Made by a program: the position numbers and the translations under genes. Positions 1 through 8,540 of a stretch of DNA of 64,000 bases are shown here, piece by piece (the first letter of the stretch is position 1; every line of letters begins with the position of its first letter). This DNA comes from Streptomyces albogriseolus (lineage in GTDB: Bacteria > Actinomycetota > Actinomycetes > Streptomycetales > Streptomycetaceae), in assembly GCA_014650475.1 (NCBI GenBank), contig BMVA01000004.1, forward strand, positions 62,001 to 126,000. Reading direction: 5' to 3'. The notes under the pieces were generated by a model. The model was not told where the DNA came from. It saw nothing but the letters and a program-made list of their open reading frames with translations, and did no database searches.

Positions 1-834
1 TCCGGGGCGGCCGACGACCAGCATGTCGGGGTCGTTCCAGTGCCCCGGGCCGGACTGTGCGGCCAGCGGCGCGTTGACGTCCAGGACGTTGCCGACGCCC
101 ATCGGGTAGCTGTTGGTGTTACCGTTCTGCCAGATGTCGAGCAGGTCCTCGGTCGTCCGCCACAGGTCGGCGACCTCGCCCCAGTTGTACGTGGATCCCG
201 TGATGGCGTGGAAGCTGTTGGGGTTGATGCTGTAGACGATCGGCCGGCCGGTGGCGCGCAGAGCGTCACGCATCAGCGTGAACCGCGCGACCTGCTCGTC
301 ACGCGTACCGCTCGAGGAACACCAGTCGTACTTGAGGTAGTCGACCCCCCACGAGGCGAACGTGCGGGCGTCCTGGACCTCGTGGCCCCTGCTGCCCGTG
401 GAGCCGGGGTAAGTGCCCACCGTCTGCGCGCAGGTGCGCTCGCCCGGCACCTGGTAGATGCCGAACTTCAGGCCCTTGCCGTGGATGTAGTCCCCGAGGG
501 CCTTCATCCCGCTCGGGAACTTCGTCGGGTTGGCCCGCAGGTTGCCCTGCGCGTCGCGCTGCGGGTCGAACCAGCAGTCGTCGACCACCACGTACCGGTA
601 GCCGGCGTCCCGCATGCCCGAGGACACCATGGCGTCAGCGGCCTGGCGGACCTGGGCCTCGGTGATCCCGCACCCGAAGCTGTTCCAGCTGTTCCACCCC
701 AGCGGCGGGGTGAGCGCCGGACTGCCCGGCGCGGCCGTGGCGGTGGACTGCGCCGAGGCCGTCACGGACGCGGTCACCGTCAGCGCGGCGGCCGTGAGGA
801 GGCGGAACAGTCGTCCGCGTAATCGTCTGGGCAC
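1..834 (-). CDS. GH27 alpha-galactosidase, secreted (N-terminal 278 residues; continues past window start)
   Basis: Probably hydrolyses terminal alpha-galactosides outside the cell. The reverse strand reads without a stop from a GTG at 834 to the window edge. The GTG has a good ribosome site (GAAGGAG) 7 nt upstream. Residues 1-36 look like an Arg-rich signal peptide. The mature start PPLGWNSWNSFGCGI, the VVVDDCW block (about 82-88), the nucleophile motif YLKYDWC with Asp170, and the WRTTED acid/base segment are GH27 hallmarks. Codon 5 is TTA, the rare leucine codon read by the bldA tRNA in Streptomyces. The family assignment is from motifs. The C-terminus and any carbohydrate-binding module lie outside the window. 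It is divergent from a GH43 gene. Confidence 0.93.
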   Translation of the reverse strand, partial: MPRRLRGRLFRLLTAAALTVTASVTASAQSTATAAPGSPALTPPLGWNSWNSFGCGITEAQVRQAADAMVSSGMRDAGYRYVVVDDCWFDPQRDAQGNLRANPTKFPSGMKALGDYIHGKGLKFGIYQVPGERTCAQTVGTYPGSTGSRGHEVQDARTFASWGVDYLKYDWCSSSGTRDEQVARFTLMRDALRATGRPIVYSINPNSFHAITGSTYNWGEVADLWRTTEDLLDIWQNGNTNSYPMGVGNVLDVNAPLAAQSGPGHWNDPDMLVVGRPG

Positions 835-869
835 CGGGACTCCTTCGGCAGGGAAGGGGGAGGGAGAGG

Positions 870-902
870 TTCGAAATTTCGATCGCCGTTCGGAAACTTC
901 GG
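870..902. promoter_or_regulatory. Two operator-like boxes in the GH27 leader
   Basis: TCGAAATTTCGA at 871-882 is a perfect 12-bp palindrome. A related box, TTCGGAAACTTCGG, lies at 889-902. Both sit just downstream of the predicted GH27 start site, where a bound repressor would block elongation. CGAAA/TTTCG-type boxes are reported, as far as I recall, before Streptomyces xylan and arabinan genes. The cognate regulator is not in the window. Confidence 0.5.
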
Positions 903-913
903 ACGCCCCACGG

Positions 914-941
914 ATACTAGAGAGGCGGCCGGTCATGTCAA
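914..941 (-). promoter_or_regulatory. Predicted promoter of the GH27 gene
   Basis: On the reverse strand, TTGACA (936-941) is followed by a 16-bp spacer and TAGTAT (914-919). This is close to the vegetative consensus and predicts transcription starting near 907, giving a leader of about 70 nt before the GTG at 834. Confidence 0.6.
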
Positions 942-1013
942 CACCTCCCCGAGAAGCGTGATGTGTCGCGTGCTCGGCATGAGGACAGGGCAGCACGACT
1001 TACGGAAGAGGGG

Positions 1014-1082
1014 TTGACGGCGTACGCCACCCTCCTATCATCCAGAATGCTCGACACCTCGCACCACGTTCGATATCTCGAA
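1014..1082 (+). promoter_or_regulatory. Predicted GH43 promoter plus downstream operator-like repeat
   Basis: TTGACG (1014-1019), a 16-bp spacer and TATCAT (1036-1041) form a good promoter with a start near 1048. The inverted repeat TTCGA-N4-TCGAA at 1069-1082 lies about 20-35 nt into the transcript. It resembles the boxes in the GH27 leader, so one regulator may control both divergent genes. Confidence 0.5.
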
Positions 1083-1127
1083 TGCGACAGAGTCACTCCG
1101 ACCGACGAACTCGAGGTGAGCACCTCC

Positions 1128-2738
1128 ATGGATCTGTCATGGTCACATCAACCCCTCACTCGACGCCGCACCCTCGCGGCCGCCACCGGCCTGGCCGCCG
1201 GCGCCCTCCTCCCCCATGGGCCCGCCCTCGCGGCCGCGACCCAGTACACGAACCCGGTGATCTGGCAGGACTTCGCGGACATCGACATCATGCGCGTCGG
1301 CGACACCTACTACGCCTCGGCATCGACGATGCACTACTCGCCCGGCGCGCCCGTTCTGCGGTCGTACGACCTGGTGAACTGGGAGATCGCCGGCCATGCG
1401 GTACCCGTCCTCGACTTCGGCGCCAAGTACGACCTGAACGGCGCCCGCGGCTATGTCAGGGGAATCTGGGCATCGTCACTGGCCTACCGGCCCAGCAACA
1501 GGACCTTCTACTGGCTCGGCCAGATCGACTTCGCCCGGACGTACCTCTACACCGCCACCGCGGTGGAGGGGCCGTGGAGCAGGCTGACGACGATCAGCAC
1601 CCCCTACTACGACGCCGGCCTGCTCGTCGACACCGACGACACCCTCTACGTGGCGTACGGCAACACCACCATCAGCGTGGCCCAGCTCTCACCCGACGGC
1701 CGCAACCAGGTCCGTACGCAGGAGGTGTTCAGGACACCGTCCAGCGTCGGCACCTTGGAGGGCGCCCGCTTCTACAAGATCAACGGGCAGTACTACATCT
1801 TCCTGACCCGCCCCGCGAACGGTCAGTACATCCTCAAGTCCTCGAGCGGCCCCTTCGGCCCGTACACGATGCGGCAGGTCTTCCTCGACCTGCGCGGACC
1901 GATCCCCGGCGGCGGCGTCCCCCACCAGGGCGGGCTGGTGCGGACGCAGAGCGGCGCCTGGTACTACATGGCCTTCGTCGACGCCTACCCCGGCGGCCGC
2001 ATGCCCGCCCTGGCGCCGGTCACCTGGACCGCGGACGGCTGGCCCGTCGTACAGCTCGTCAACGGCGCGTGGGGCACCACATATCCCAGTCCGGCCGTGC
2101 CCACTCCGCCCCGCCAGGTCACCCCCATGACCGGCGTCGACACCTTCGACGGTACGAGCCTGAAACCGCGATGGGAGTGGAATCACAACCCCGACAACAC
2201 CAAATGGTCGGTCGGCAACGGCCTGACGCTGCGAACCGCGACCGTCACCCACGACCTCTACTGGGCCCGCAACACCCTCACGCACCGCATCCAGGGCCCC
2301 ACCTCCACCGCCACGGTCCAGCTCGACCACTCCGCGATGCGGGACGGCGACCGCGCCGGGCTCGCGCTGCTGCGTGACTCCTCCGCCTGGATCGGCCTCA
2401 AGCGCGACGGCGGTGCGACACGGGTGGTGATGGTCACCGGGCTGACCATGGACGGCAATTGGAACACCACCGGCACCGGCACCGAGCTCGCGAGCGCGCC
2501 CGTCTCCGGCGGCCGCATCTGGCTGCGCGCGAACGCGGACATCCGCCCCGGCGCACCGCGCCCCGGGACCTTCTCCTACAGCACCGACGGCATCACGTTC
2601 ACCCGTCTCGGACCCGCCTTCTCCATGGGCAACGACTGGCGGTTCTTCATGGGTTACCGCTTCGCCCTCTTCAACCACGCCACTCAGGCCCTCGGCGGCG
2701 CGGTCCGTGTCACCCGGTTCGAGGTGTCCACGCCCTGA
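1128..2738 (+). CDS. GH43-family secreted glycosidase (beta-xylosidase / arabinofuranosidase type)
   Basis: Probably removes xylose or arabinose units from plant polysaccharide outside the cell. The ATG at 1128 is chosen because GAGGTGA lies 9 nt upstream and it opens directly into a Tat-like signal (TRRRTLAAATG, then a hydrophobic run and ALAA). The frame stays open upstream, but that sequence holds the promoter. The five-bladed GH43 domain fills about residues 40-345. NPVIWQDFADIDIMRVGDTY carries the base Asp51, YYDAGLLVDTDD the pKa-tuning Asp, and GTLEGARFYK the acid Glu. The last 190 residues form a concanavalin-like domain typical of large GH43 beta-xylosidases. The precise substrate cannot be read from sequence. 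Confidence 0.9.
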   Translation: MDLSWSHQPLTRRRTLAAATGLAAGALLPHGPALAAATQYTNPVIWQDFADIDIMRVGDTYYASASTMHYSPGAPVLRSYDLVNWEIAGHAVPVLDFGAKYDLNGARGYVRGIWASSLAYRPSNRTFYWLGQIDFARTYLYTATAVEGPWSRLTTISTPYYDAGLLVDTDDTLYVAYGNTTISVAQLSPDGRNQVRTQEVFRTPSSVGTLEGARFYKINGQYYIFLTRPANGQYILKSSSGPFGPYTMRQVFLDLRGPIPGGGVPHQGGLVRTQSGAWYYMAFVDAYPGGRMPALAPVTWTADGWPVVQLVNGAWGTTYPSPAVPTPPRQVTPMTGVDTFDGTSLKPRWEWNHNPDNTKWSVGNGLTLRTATVTHDLYWARNTLTHRIQGPTSTATVQLDHSAMRDGDRAGLALLRDSSAWIGLKRDGGATRVVMVTGLTMDGNWNTTGTGTELASAPVSGGRIWLRANADIRPGAPRPGTFSYSTDGITFTRLGPAFSMGNDWRFFMGYRFALFNHATQALGGAVRVTRFEVSTP

Positions 2739-2896
2739 ACCGATCCATCAACCGCACCGCCCGGCCCTCGCCCCGACCAGGAGAACCGTGAGCCCCCTGA
2801 AACGGCTCGGTCCCCTGACCGGCTCCCCCGGACGCCCGGCGCCGCGTCGGAAGCGACTCGTTCGGGCCGGGGCCCGCTCCTCGGGACGGCGAGGAG

Positions 2897-3910
2897 TCAG
2901 GCGCTGGCCCGGACCGCCAGGCGGGTGGGGAGGACCAGCGGGGTGGGGTCCTGCCCGTTGACGAGCGCGACGAGCATGCGCGCCATCTCGCGTCCGAGGG
3001 CCTCCACAGGCTGATGGACGGTGGTGAGCGGCGGATCGGCGATCTGGGCGGCCATCAGGTCGTCGAAGCCGACCACGGCGACGTCGGCGGGGACCCGTCG
3101 GCCGGCCTCGCGCACGGTACGCAGCGCTCCCGCCGCCATGTTGTCGTTGGCGGCGAACACTCCGTCCACGTCGGGGTGTCCGGCCAGCAGCGCGGCCATG
3201 GCGGCGGCTCCGCTGCGCTCCGTGAAGTCCCCCTCCAGCGGCGGGTACGGATCGAGACCGGCGCCCAGCATGGCGTCCCGGTAGCCGCGGTACCGGGCGC
3301 GCCCGGCCTCGGTGTCCAGACGCCCGCAGATCACGGCCACACGCCTCCGGCCGAGTGAGATCAGATGCTCGGTCGCCTCGCGCGCTCCGCCGACGTTGTC
3401 CACGTCCACGTACCACCGGGGAGCCGAACCGACCGGGCGCCCGCCGAACACGACGGGCATCTGCGCCTCGTCGGCCATGCGGGTCAGCGGATCGTCCTCG
3501 CGCAGCGCCATCAGCATCACACCGTCAGCGCCCCTGGACCGCATGAGCTCCTCGACCCGCTTGCGGCCCCGGTCGGAAGCGGCCAGGCACAGCATCAGAT
3601 GCAGGTCGGCCTCGTCCAGGGCGGCCGACGCCCCCACGATCACCCGGGCGAAGAACGGATCGGCGAAGATCGACGGATCCTCTCCCGAGACGACCAGGGC
3701 GGCCGCTCCCGTCTGGCGGGTGGCCAGCGCGCGGGCGGTCGGATTGGGTACGTATCCGAGTTGCCGCACGGCCCGTTCGACGGCCTCGCGCTTGGCGCGG
3801 CTGACGTGCGGGGCGTTGTTGAGGGCGCGGGAGGCCACGGAGCGGGACACGCCGGCGCGTTCGGCCACCTCGTCGAGCGTCGGATGCCGACGCGGCGCTG
3901 CTTCTGCCAT
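2897..3910 (-). CDS. cebR: LacI-family transcriptional repressor, CebR-like
   Basis: DNA-binding repressor that probably senses a cello-oligosaccharide. It has an N-terminal LacI helix-turn-helix and hinge (TLDEVAERAGVSRSVASRAL, then NPTARALATR) and a periplasmic-binding-protein-like sensor domain ending in a dimerisation surface. The ATG at 3910 puts the helix-turn-helix near residue 10; a GTG at 3928 would add six residues. It is divergent from a GH6 cellulase, and the shared gap has three boxes matching the CebR operator (TGGGAGCGCTCCCA), the known repressor site of cellulose genes in Streptomyces. The CebR name rests on that operator and neighbour. Canonical cebR sits beside the cebEFG transporter, so this could be a paralogue. 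Confidence 0.8.
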   Translation of the reverse strand: MAEAAPRRHPTLDEVAERAGVSRSVASRALNNAPHVSRAKREAVERAVRQLGYVPNPTARALATRQTGAAALVVSGEDPSIFADPFFARVIVGASAALDEADLHLMLCLAASDRGRKRVEELMRSRGADGVMLMALREDDPLTRMADEAQMPVVFGGRPVGSAPRWYVDVDNVGGAREATEHLISLGRRRVAVICGRLDTEAGRARYRGYRDAMLGAGLDPYPPLEGDFTERSGAAAMAALLAGHPDVDGVFAANDNMAAGALRTVREAGRRVPADVAVVGFDDLMAAQIADPPLTTVHQPVEALGREMARMLVALVNGQDPTPLVLPTRLAVRASA

Positions 3911-3959
3911 GGCTCGTGAGTCTTTCACACGCGGGAGGGGCGCTCACGGACGCACGGGA

Positions 3960-4057
3960 TGGGACCGCTTCCAAACAAGTGCCGGCAGCGCGCCAACTAT
4001 TGACAGTTCATCAGCCCGCCCACACGATTGGGACCGCTTCCAGTGGGAGCGCTCCCA
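3960..4057. promoter_or_regulatory. Triple CebR-type operator and GH6 promoter
   Basis: TGGGAGCGCTCCCA at 4044-4057 is a perfect 14-bp palindrome and matches the published CebR box exactly. Two identical 12/14 variants, TGGGACCGCTTCCA, lie at 3960-3973 and 4029-4042. A promoter TTGACA (4000-4005), 17 bp, CACGAT (4023-4028) lies between them, so the two right-hand boxes cover the start region and the left box lies near the divergent repressor gene. Confidence 0.85.
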
Positions 4058-4087
4058 AGCACGCCTCCTCCGAATCGAGGTACTGTC

Positions 4088-5053
4088 TTGAGCCGCAGAC
4101 TCCGCACCCTGATGGCAGCGCTCTGTGCCCTGCCGCTGGCGTTCGCCGCCGCACCCTCCGCCCACGCGGCCGACCCCACCACCATGACCAGCGGGTTCTA
4201 CGTGGACCCCGACTCCAGCGCGAAGAGGTGGGTGGCCGCCAACCCCGGTGACGGCCGGGCCGCCGCGATCAACGCCTCCATCGCCAACACCCCGATGGCC
4301 CGCTGGTTCGGCTCCTGGAGCGGGACCATCGGCACCGCCACAGGCGCCTACGCCGGGGCGGCTGACCAGCGGGACAAGCTGCCGATCCTCGTCGCCTACA
4401 ACATCTACAACCGCGACTACTGCGGCGGCCACTCCGCGGGCGGAGCCGCCTCGCCGTCCGCCTACGCCAACTGGATCGCCCAGTTCGCCGGCGGGATCGC
4501 GGGCCGCCCGGCCGTCGTCATCCTCGAACCGGACTCCCTCGGGGACTACGGCTGCATGCCCCAGGCCCAGATCGACGAACGCGAGGCCATGCTCACCGGC
4601 GCCCTCGCCGAGTTCAACCGCCAGGCCCCCAACACCTGGGTCTACATGGACGCCGGGAACCCGCGCTGGGCCGACGCGGCGACCATGGCCCGGCGTCTCC
4701 ACGAAGCCGGCCTCCGACAGGCCCACGGCTTCTCGCTCAACGTCTCCAACTACATCACCACCGCCGAGAACACCGCCTACGGCAACGCCGTCAACAACGA
4801 ACTGGCCGCCCGCTACGGCTACACCAAGCCCTTCGTCGTGGACACCAGCCGCAACGGCAACGGCACCAACGGCCAGTGGTGCAACCCCTCCGGCCGCCGC
4901 ATCGGTACGCCCACCCAGAAGGGCGGAGGCGCCGAGATGCTCCTGTGGATCAAGACGCCGGGCGAGTCCGACGGCAACTGCGGTGTCGGAACCGGCTCGA
5001 CGGCCGGCCAGTTCCTCCCCGAGGTCGCCTACAAGATGATCTACGGCTACTGA
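4088..5053 (+). CDS. GH6 endoglucanase (secreted cellulase, catalytic domain only)
   Basis: Cleaves beta-1,4-glucan by the inverting GH6 mechanism, outside the cell. TTG at 4088 is the likely start: GAGGT lies 6 nt upstream, and it opens a signal peptide (SRRLRTLMAALCALPLAFAA, cleavage near SAHA-A). GH6 motifs are RDYCGGHSAGG (about 108-118), VILEPDSLGDYGC with the catalytic acid Asp148, WCNPSGRRIG, and LLWIKTPGESDG near the end. At 321 residues it is only the catalytic domain. There is no CBM2 and no Pro/Thr linker, as in short Streptomyces CelA-type enzymes. The three CebR boxes upstream predict induction by cellobiose or cellotriose. Confidence 0.93.
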   Translation: MSRRLRTLMAALCALPLAFAAAPSAHAADPTTMTSGFYVDPDSSAKRWVAANPGDGRAAAINASIANTPMARWFGSWSGTIGTATGAYAGAADQRDKLPILVAYNIYNRDYCGGHSAGGAASPSAYANWIAQFAGGIAGRPAVVILEPDSLGDYGCMPQAQIDEREAMLTGALAEFNRQAPNTWVYMDAGNPRWADAATMARRLHEAGLRQAHGFSLNVSNYITTAENTAYGNAVNNELAARYGYTKPFVVDTSRNGNGTNGQWCNPSGRRIGTPTQKGGGAEMLLWIKTPGESDGNCGVGTGSTAGQFLPEVAYKMIYGY

Positions 5054-5089
5054 TCCAGGACTCCCGCCGCCCGCACAGGCGACCGACAG

Positions 5090-5106
5090 CCCGCCGGGGC
5101 GGCGGG
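5090..5106. terminator. Hairpin between convergent genes
   Basis: CCCGCC and GGCGGG form a 6-bp stem with a 5-nt loop in the 59-bp gap between the converging GH6 and Rv2629-like genes. There is no U-tract, as is common in Streptomyces. Confidence 0.45.
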
Positions 5107-5112
5107 TACTCC

Positions 5113-6264
5113 TCAGGCCGGAGCCGTGTCGTAGGTCCAGCGCAGGAGGGCGCCCAGGCCGCCTGTCGGAATGTCCGTGGCGTCCGCACCGTCCTCGTCC
5201 GCCGGGGGGACGACCAGGACGTCGGCGGCGGTGACGGCGGCTGCGCGCAGCAGTGCGTCGTCCGCGCGCACCGGCGTAGGATCGCTCTCCCCCAGGGTCC
5301 GGGCGTCGCTCCGGCGTGCCGCTACCTGGTCGGGCCGGGCGCCCACCCAGGTCTCACGGTCCAGTTCTGGTCCGTCGGGCCGGACGAGCAGCGTGTCGAT
5401 GCGGTGTTCCCGGGCCGCTTCCACCAGCGCCGGGATGCCTTCCACCGCTTCCGTGGGCCGGTCGGCGCCCACGCGGCCGGCGCGGAAGCGGTCGAGCGCC
5501 TCCTCGACACGGTGACGCGTGTGCCGCCGCCGGGCCTGCTCTATGGCCTCCTCCAGCGCGGGGGAGGCGGACCCGGCGGCGCGACCGCCGTGTTCGGTCT
5601 CCGTCGTGACCCGGCGGACCGCTTCGGAGAGCTTCTCGTGCACGGCCGGCCGCTCGCGGGGGTCACCGACCAGGACGACCAGGTCGGCACCGGACTCCTC
5701 GTAGGCCGCGTTCAGCGCTTCGGCGATCTCACCGGCGTTGTGCTCCCAGGTGTTCTCGACCTTGAGCTGGAAGTGCCGCTCGGACCAGTCGGACGAAGCC
5801 GTGCGGTGCACGGGGTGTCGCTCCCCCTCGACCTGTCCCGCGGGCCGCGGACCGGCCGCCCCGCGCAGTTCGAGGTCGGCGCCCGTCCGGTCGATGTACG
5901 CCACGAGGCAGACGGGGTCCTGACCCGCCAGTTCCAGCAGCGGCGTCAGCCGGGGCAGCGGGGCCCAGCAGCTGATCTGCCGCCGCGGGGGGCGGGAGAG
6001 CCGGTGGCTGAGCACCACCTCGCCCCCGGCCGCGAAGACCACACGGCCCGCCGGGTCCTCCGCCGGCCCGATCCGCAGCAGAGCGTCACGCACCGCTTCC
6101 GTGGTGGCGGCGTCGGCACCCTCCTCCTCGAGCGTCCGGCACGCTTCGCGCACGGACAGCTCACGCCGCTTGGCACCCGACTCGTCGTTCTGCAGGGGGT
6201 CGAAGTACACGGTGGCCCACGGGCCCGGGCGGTCGAAGAGCGGTTGCAGGAAAGACAGCTGCAC
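5113..6264 (-). CDS. Rv2629-like protein (bacterial eRF1-like, baeRF family)
   Basis: Resembles mycobacterial Rv2629, a dormancy-regulon protein with a fold related to archaeo-eukaryotic release factor eRF1. Its biochemical role is unknown. The GTG at 6264 has an excellent ribosome site (GGAGGAAAA) and starts VQLSFLQPLFDRPGPW. A central VCLVAYIDRTGADLELRG strand pair and the C-terminal DTLLVRPDGP / DVLVVPPADEDG blocks are typical of the family. The protein has 383 residues, close to Rv2629. Divergent from it is a two-CBS protein like Hrp1, another member of the same mycobacterial regulon, so joint stress or low-oxygen induction is plausible but inferred. Confidence 0.8.
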   Translation of the reverse strand: MQLSFLQPLFDRPGPWATVYFDPLQNDESGAKRRELSVREACRTLEEEGADAATTEAVRDALLRIGPAEDPAGRVVFAAGGEVVLSHRLSRPPRRQISCWAPLPRLTPLLELAGQDPVCLVAYIDRTGADLELRGAAGPRPAGQVEGERHPVHRTASSDWSERHFQLKVENTWEHNAGEIAEALNAAYEESGADLVVLVGDPRERPAVHEKLSEAVRRVTTETEHGGRAAGSASPALEEAIEQARRRHTRHRVEEALDRFRAGRVGADRPTEAVEGIPALVEAAREHRIDTLLVRPDGPELDRETWVGARPDQVAARRSDARTLGESDPTPVRADDALLRAAAVTAADVLVVPPADEDGADATDIPTGGLGALLRWTYDTAPA

Positions 6265-6451
6265 TTTTCCTCCTTCGGTCCGTTGCCGGCCGGGTGCCCG
6301 AAGCGGCGCGGGAGACACACGGGAACCCGGTGACGAGAAGGCGGGGAGGGAGCCGTTACCAGCCGTAGCGCTTGGGAACCCACGTCGCATCCGCTCAATC
6401 GCCGCCCCCGGCCCGCGTGCGGGAGGCGGCAACACCGAAGAAGGGAAGTCC

Positions 6452-6868
6452 ATGACCAAGGCGCGAGACATCATGACCGGCGGAGCCGAATGCGTCGGCG
6501 CCGAGGAGACGGTGCTGGACGCGGCACGCAAGATGAAGGACCTCGGGGTCGGCGCCCTGCCGATCTGCGGCACCGACAACAGGCTGAAGGGTGTCCTGAC
6601 CGACCGGGACATCGTGGTGAAGGTCCTGGGTGCCGGCAAGGACCCGGCCACCTGCCCGGCCGGCGAACTGGCCCAGGGCGAGGCCGTCACCATCGGTGCC
6701 GACGACGACGTGCGGGAGATCCTGCGCACCATGTCCGCGCACAAGGTGCGCCGCCTGCCGGTGATCGACGGGCACGACCTGGTCGGCATGGTCGCTCAGG
6801 CCGATGTCGCCCGCTCCCTGCCCGACCCCCAGGTCGGTGATCTGCTGCAGGCGCTGTCCACCGGCTGA
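6452..6868 (+). CDS. Tandem CBS-domain protein, Hrp1-like
   Basis: Small soluble protein of 138 residues made almost only of two CBS domains (about 6-62 and 72-128), the modules that bind adenine nucleotides. The motifs DIMTGGAECV, LKGVLTDRDIV and VRRLPVIDG are clear. The ATG at 6452 has AAGGGAAG upstream. Length and the paired CBS layout match mycobacterial Hrp1 (Rv2626c). It is divergent from the Rv2629-like gene across 187 bp, which contains two direct GGGAACCC repeats (6321-6328 and 6374-6381) that could be half-sites of a shared regulator. No full DosR-type palindrome was found. Confidence 0.88.
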   Translation: MTKARDIMTGGAECVGAEETVLDAARKMKDLGVGALPICGTDNRLKGVLTDRDIVVKVLGAGKDPATCPAGELAQGEAVTIGADDDVREILRTMSAHKVRRLPVIDGHDLVGMVAQADVARSLPDPQVGDLLQALSTG

Positions 6869-7115
6869 CGCCGTCCCTGTCCCGGGCCCCGTCCGTCCTC
6901 GTCCCGCACGACGTGGGACTGCGGGCCGGCTCGGGGCCCACCTGCTGCCCGCCGCGGCGTGCTCGCCCAGTGCCGGGGCGGGCCGGGCGCCGGGCTGTGG
7001 GAGCTGGGGAACCGTTGAGAGGTCCGACCGGGCCGGACCACCCGCTGACTCGAGCCGCACGACCCGTGTCGCGGAGCTGACGTCAAGGCCCCGGCGCGCG
7101 TCGGCGCAGTTCGCG

Positions 7116-8540
7116 TCAGGGCAGGAGTGGTCCCGTGGTGAGGGGGAGGACGGCCCCGCCCGCGATGCCGAGGAGGAGGGAGGCGGCGCCCGCGGTGTAG
7201 GCGGTGGCCGCGGACCAGCGGCCGGAGACGGCGAAGGCCCGGGCCGACGGCTCGGCGGGGGCGAGCCGGAACAGGGGAGCGAGCCAGCGCAGGTAGTAGA
7301 AGAGGGAAGCGACGGTGTTGGCGACGGCGAGCGCGGCGAGCCAGGTGAGGCCGCCGTCGACGGCTGCGCTGAAGATCTCCAGTTTCCCCAGGAAGACGCC
7401 GGTGGGCGGGGTGCCGACCAGGCCGAGGAGACAGACGACGAGGACGGCGGCGAGACCGGGGTGGCGGCGGGCGAGGCCGCGGTAGTCGCCGAGGGTGCGG
7501 GCGTGCGGGAGTTCGGTGACGACGGCGAAGGCGGCGAGGTTGGTGGCGGCGTAGGCGGCGAGGTAGAACAGCAGGCTCTTCTGGGCGAGGTCGGTACGGG
7601 TGGCGACGGCCAGGGCCATCAGGAGGTAGCCGACCTGGCTGATGGTGGAGTACGCGAGCAGGCGTGTGACGGAGCTCTGGAAGAACGCGGCCAGATTGCC
7701 CAGTGTCATGGTGACGGCGGCGATGACGGCCAGGAGCAGGGGCCAGTTGACGTCGGTGCCGGGCAGGGCCTGGTGGAGCAGGCGGAAGCCGGCGATCAGG
7801 CCGCCGATCTTGGGCAGGGTGGTGACGTAGGCGGCGACGGGGGTGGGGGCGCCCTCGGTGACGTCGGGGACCCAGAAGTGCGCGGGTGCCGCCCCCGCCT
7901 TGAACAGGAGGCCGGCCAGGACGCCGACGAGTCCGACGGCGACCAGCCCGTAGGCGGCGGCGGGCAGCGCGCTGTTCAGTTCGCGGTAGAGGGTGGCGTG
8001 GCCGGCCGCGTACAGGAGAGCGGTGCCGGCGAGCATGGCGGTGCCGAGCAGGGCGCCCATCAGGTAGTACTTCAGGGCGGCTTCGGTGCCGCGTGCGTCC
8101 TTGGCGTAGGCGGCGAGGGCGTAGGCGGGAATGCTGGCGAGCAGGTAGGCGGCGAACAGCGTCAGCAGGTCGTTCGCGCCGATCAGGGCCAGGGTGCCGG
8201 CCCCGGTGAGCAGGAGCAGCACCCAGTATTCGGTTTCGCGCTTGTGGCCGTGGACGGTTTCCACGGACATGCCGACGATCAGGAGCAGGGCGCCGAGGAC
8301 GGTCAGGCGGCCGAAGCCGGTGGCGGTGTCGACGGCGAACACGTCGGCGAAGACGGTCTGTTCACGGTCGGTGGCCATGGTGACGCCGGTGGCGACCAGA
8401 CCGGCCGCGCAGGCGGCTGCCGCCAGGACGGCGATGATCCACTGCTGTCGGCGGGGCAGCCAGGAACCGGCGAGCAGGCCGATGACGGCGGTGCCGAGCA
8501 GGGCGAGTTCGGGGACGAGGGCGGCGAGGTTCTCGTTCAC
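7116..8540 (-). CDS. nuoN: NuoN-like proton-channel subunit
   Basis: Antiporter-type membrane subunit of a complex-I-like assembly, with about 13-14 helices in 474 residues. The GTG at 8540 overlaps the nuoM stop by 4 nt (GTGA). The family core is clear: ANDLLTLF, EAALKYYLMGALL, and FKAGAAPAHFWVPDVTEGAP with the channel lysine. The stretch that normally reads LGLELLS, holding the essential TM5 glutamate, reads AAYLLAS here, so that Glu is replaced by a hydrophobic residue. It is the last gene of the operon. Function as a working pump is uncertain for that reason. Confidence 0.9.
   Translation of the reverse strand: MNENLAALVPELALLGTAVIGLLAGSWLPRRQQWIIAVLAAAACAAGLVATGVTMATDREQTVFADVFAVDTATGFGRLTVLGALLLIVGMSVETVHGHKRETEYWVLLLLTGAGTLALIGANDLLTLFAAYLLASIPAYALAAYAKDARGTEAALKYYLMGALLGTAMLAGTALLYAAGHATLYRELNSALPAAAYGLVAVGLVGVLAGLLFKAGAAPAHFWVPDVTEGAPTPVAAYVTTLPKIGGLIAGFRLLHQALPGTDVNWPLLLAVIAAVTMTLGNLAAFFQSSVTRLLAYSTISQVGYLLMALAVATRTDLAQKSLLFYLAAYAATNLAAFAVVTELPHARTLGDYRGLARRHPGLAAVLVVCLLGLVGTPPTGVFLGKLEIFSAAVDGGLTWLAALAVANTVASLFYYLRWLAPLFRLAPAEPSARAFAVSGRWSAATAYTAGAASLLLGIAGGAVLPLTTGPLLP

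Noticed and set aside
6265-6451. Full DosR-type palindrome between the Rv2629-like and Hrp1-like genes
   Set aside because: Only two direct GGGAACCC repeats occur, with no inverted partner; too weak to call an operator.
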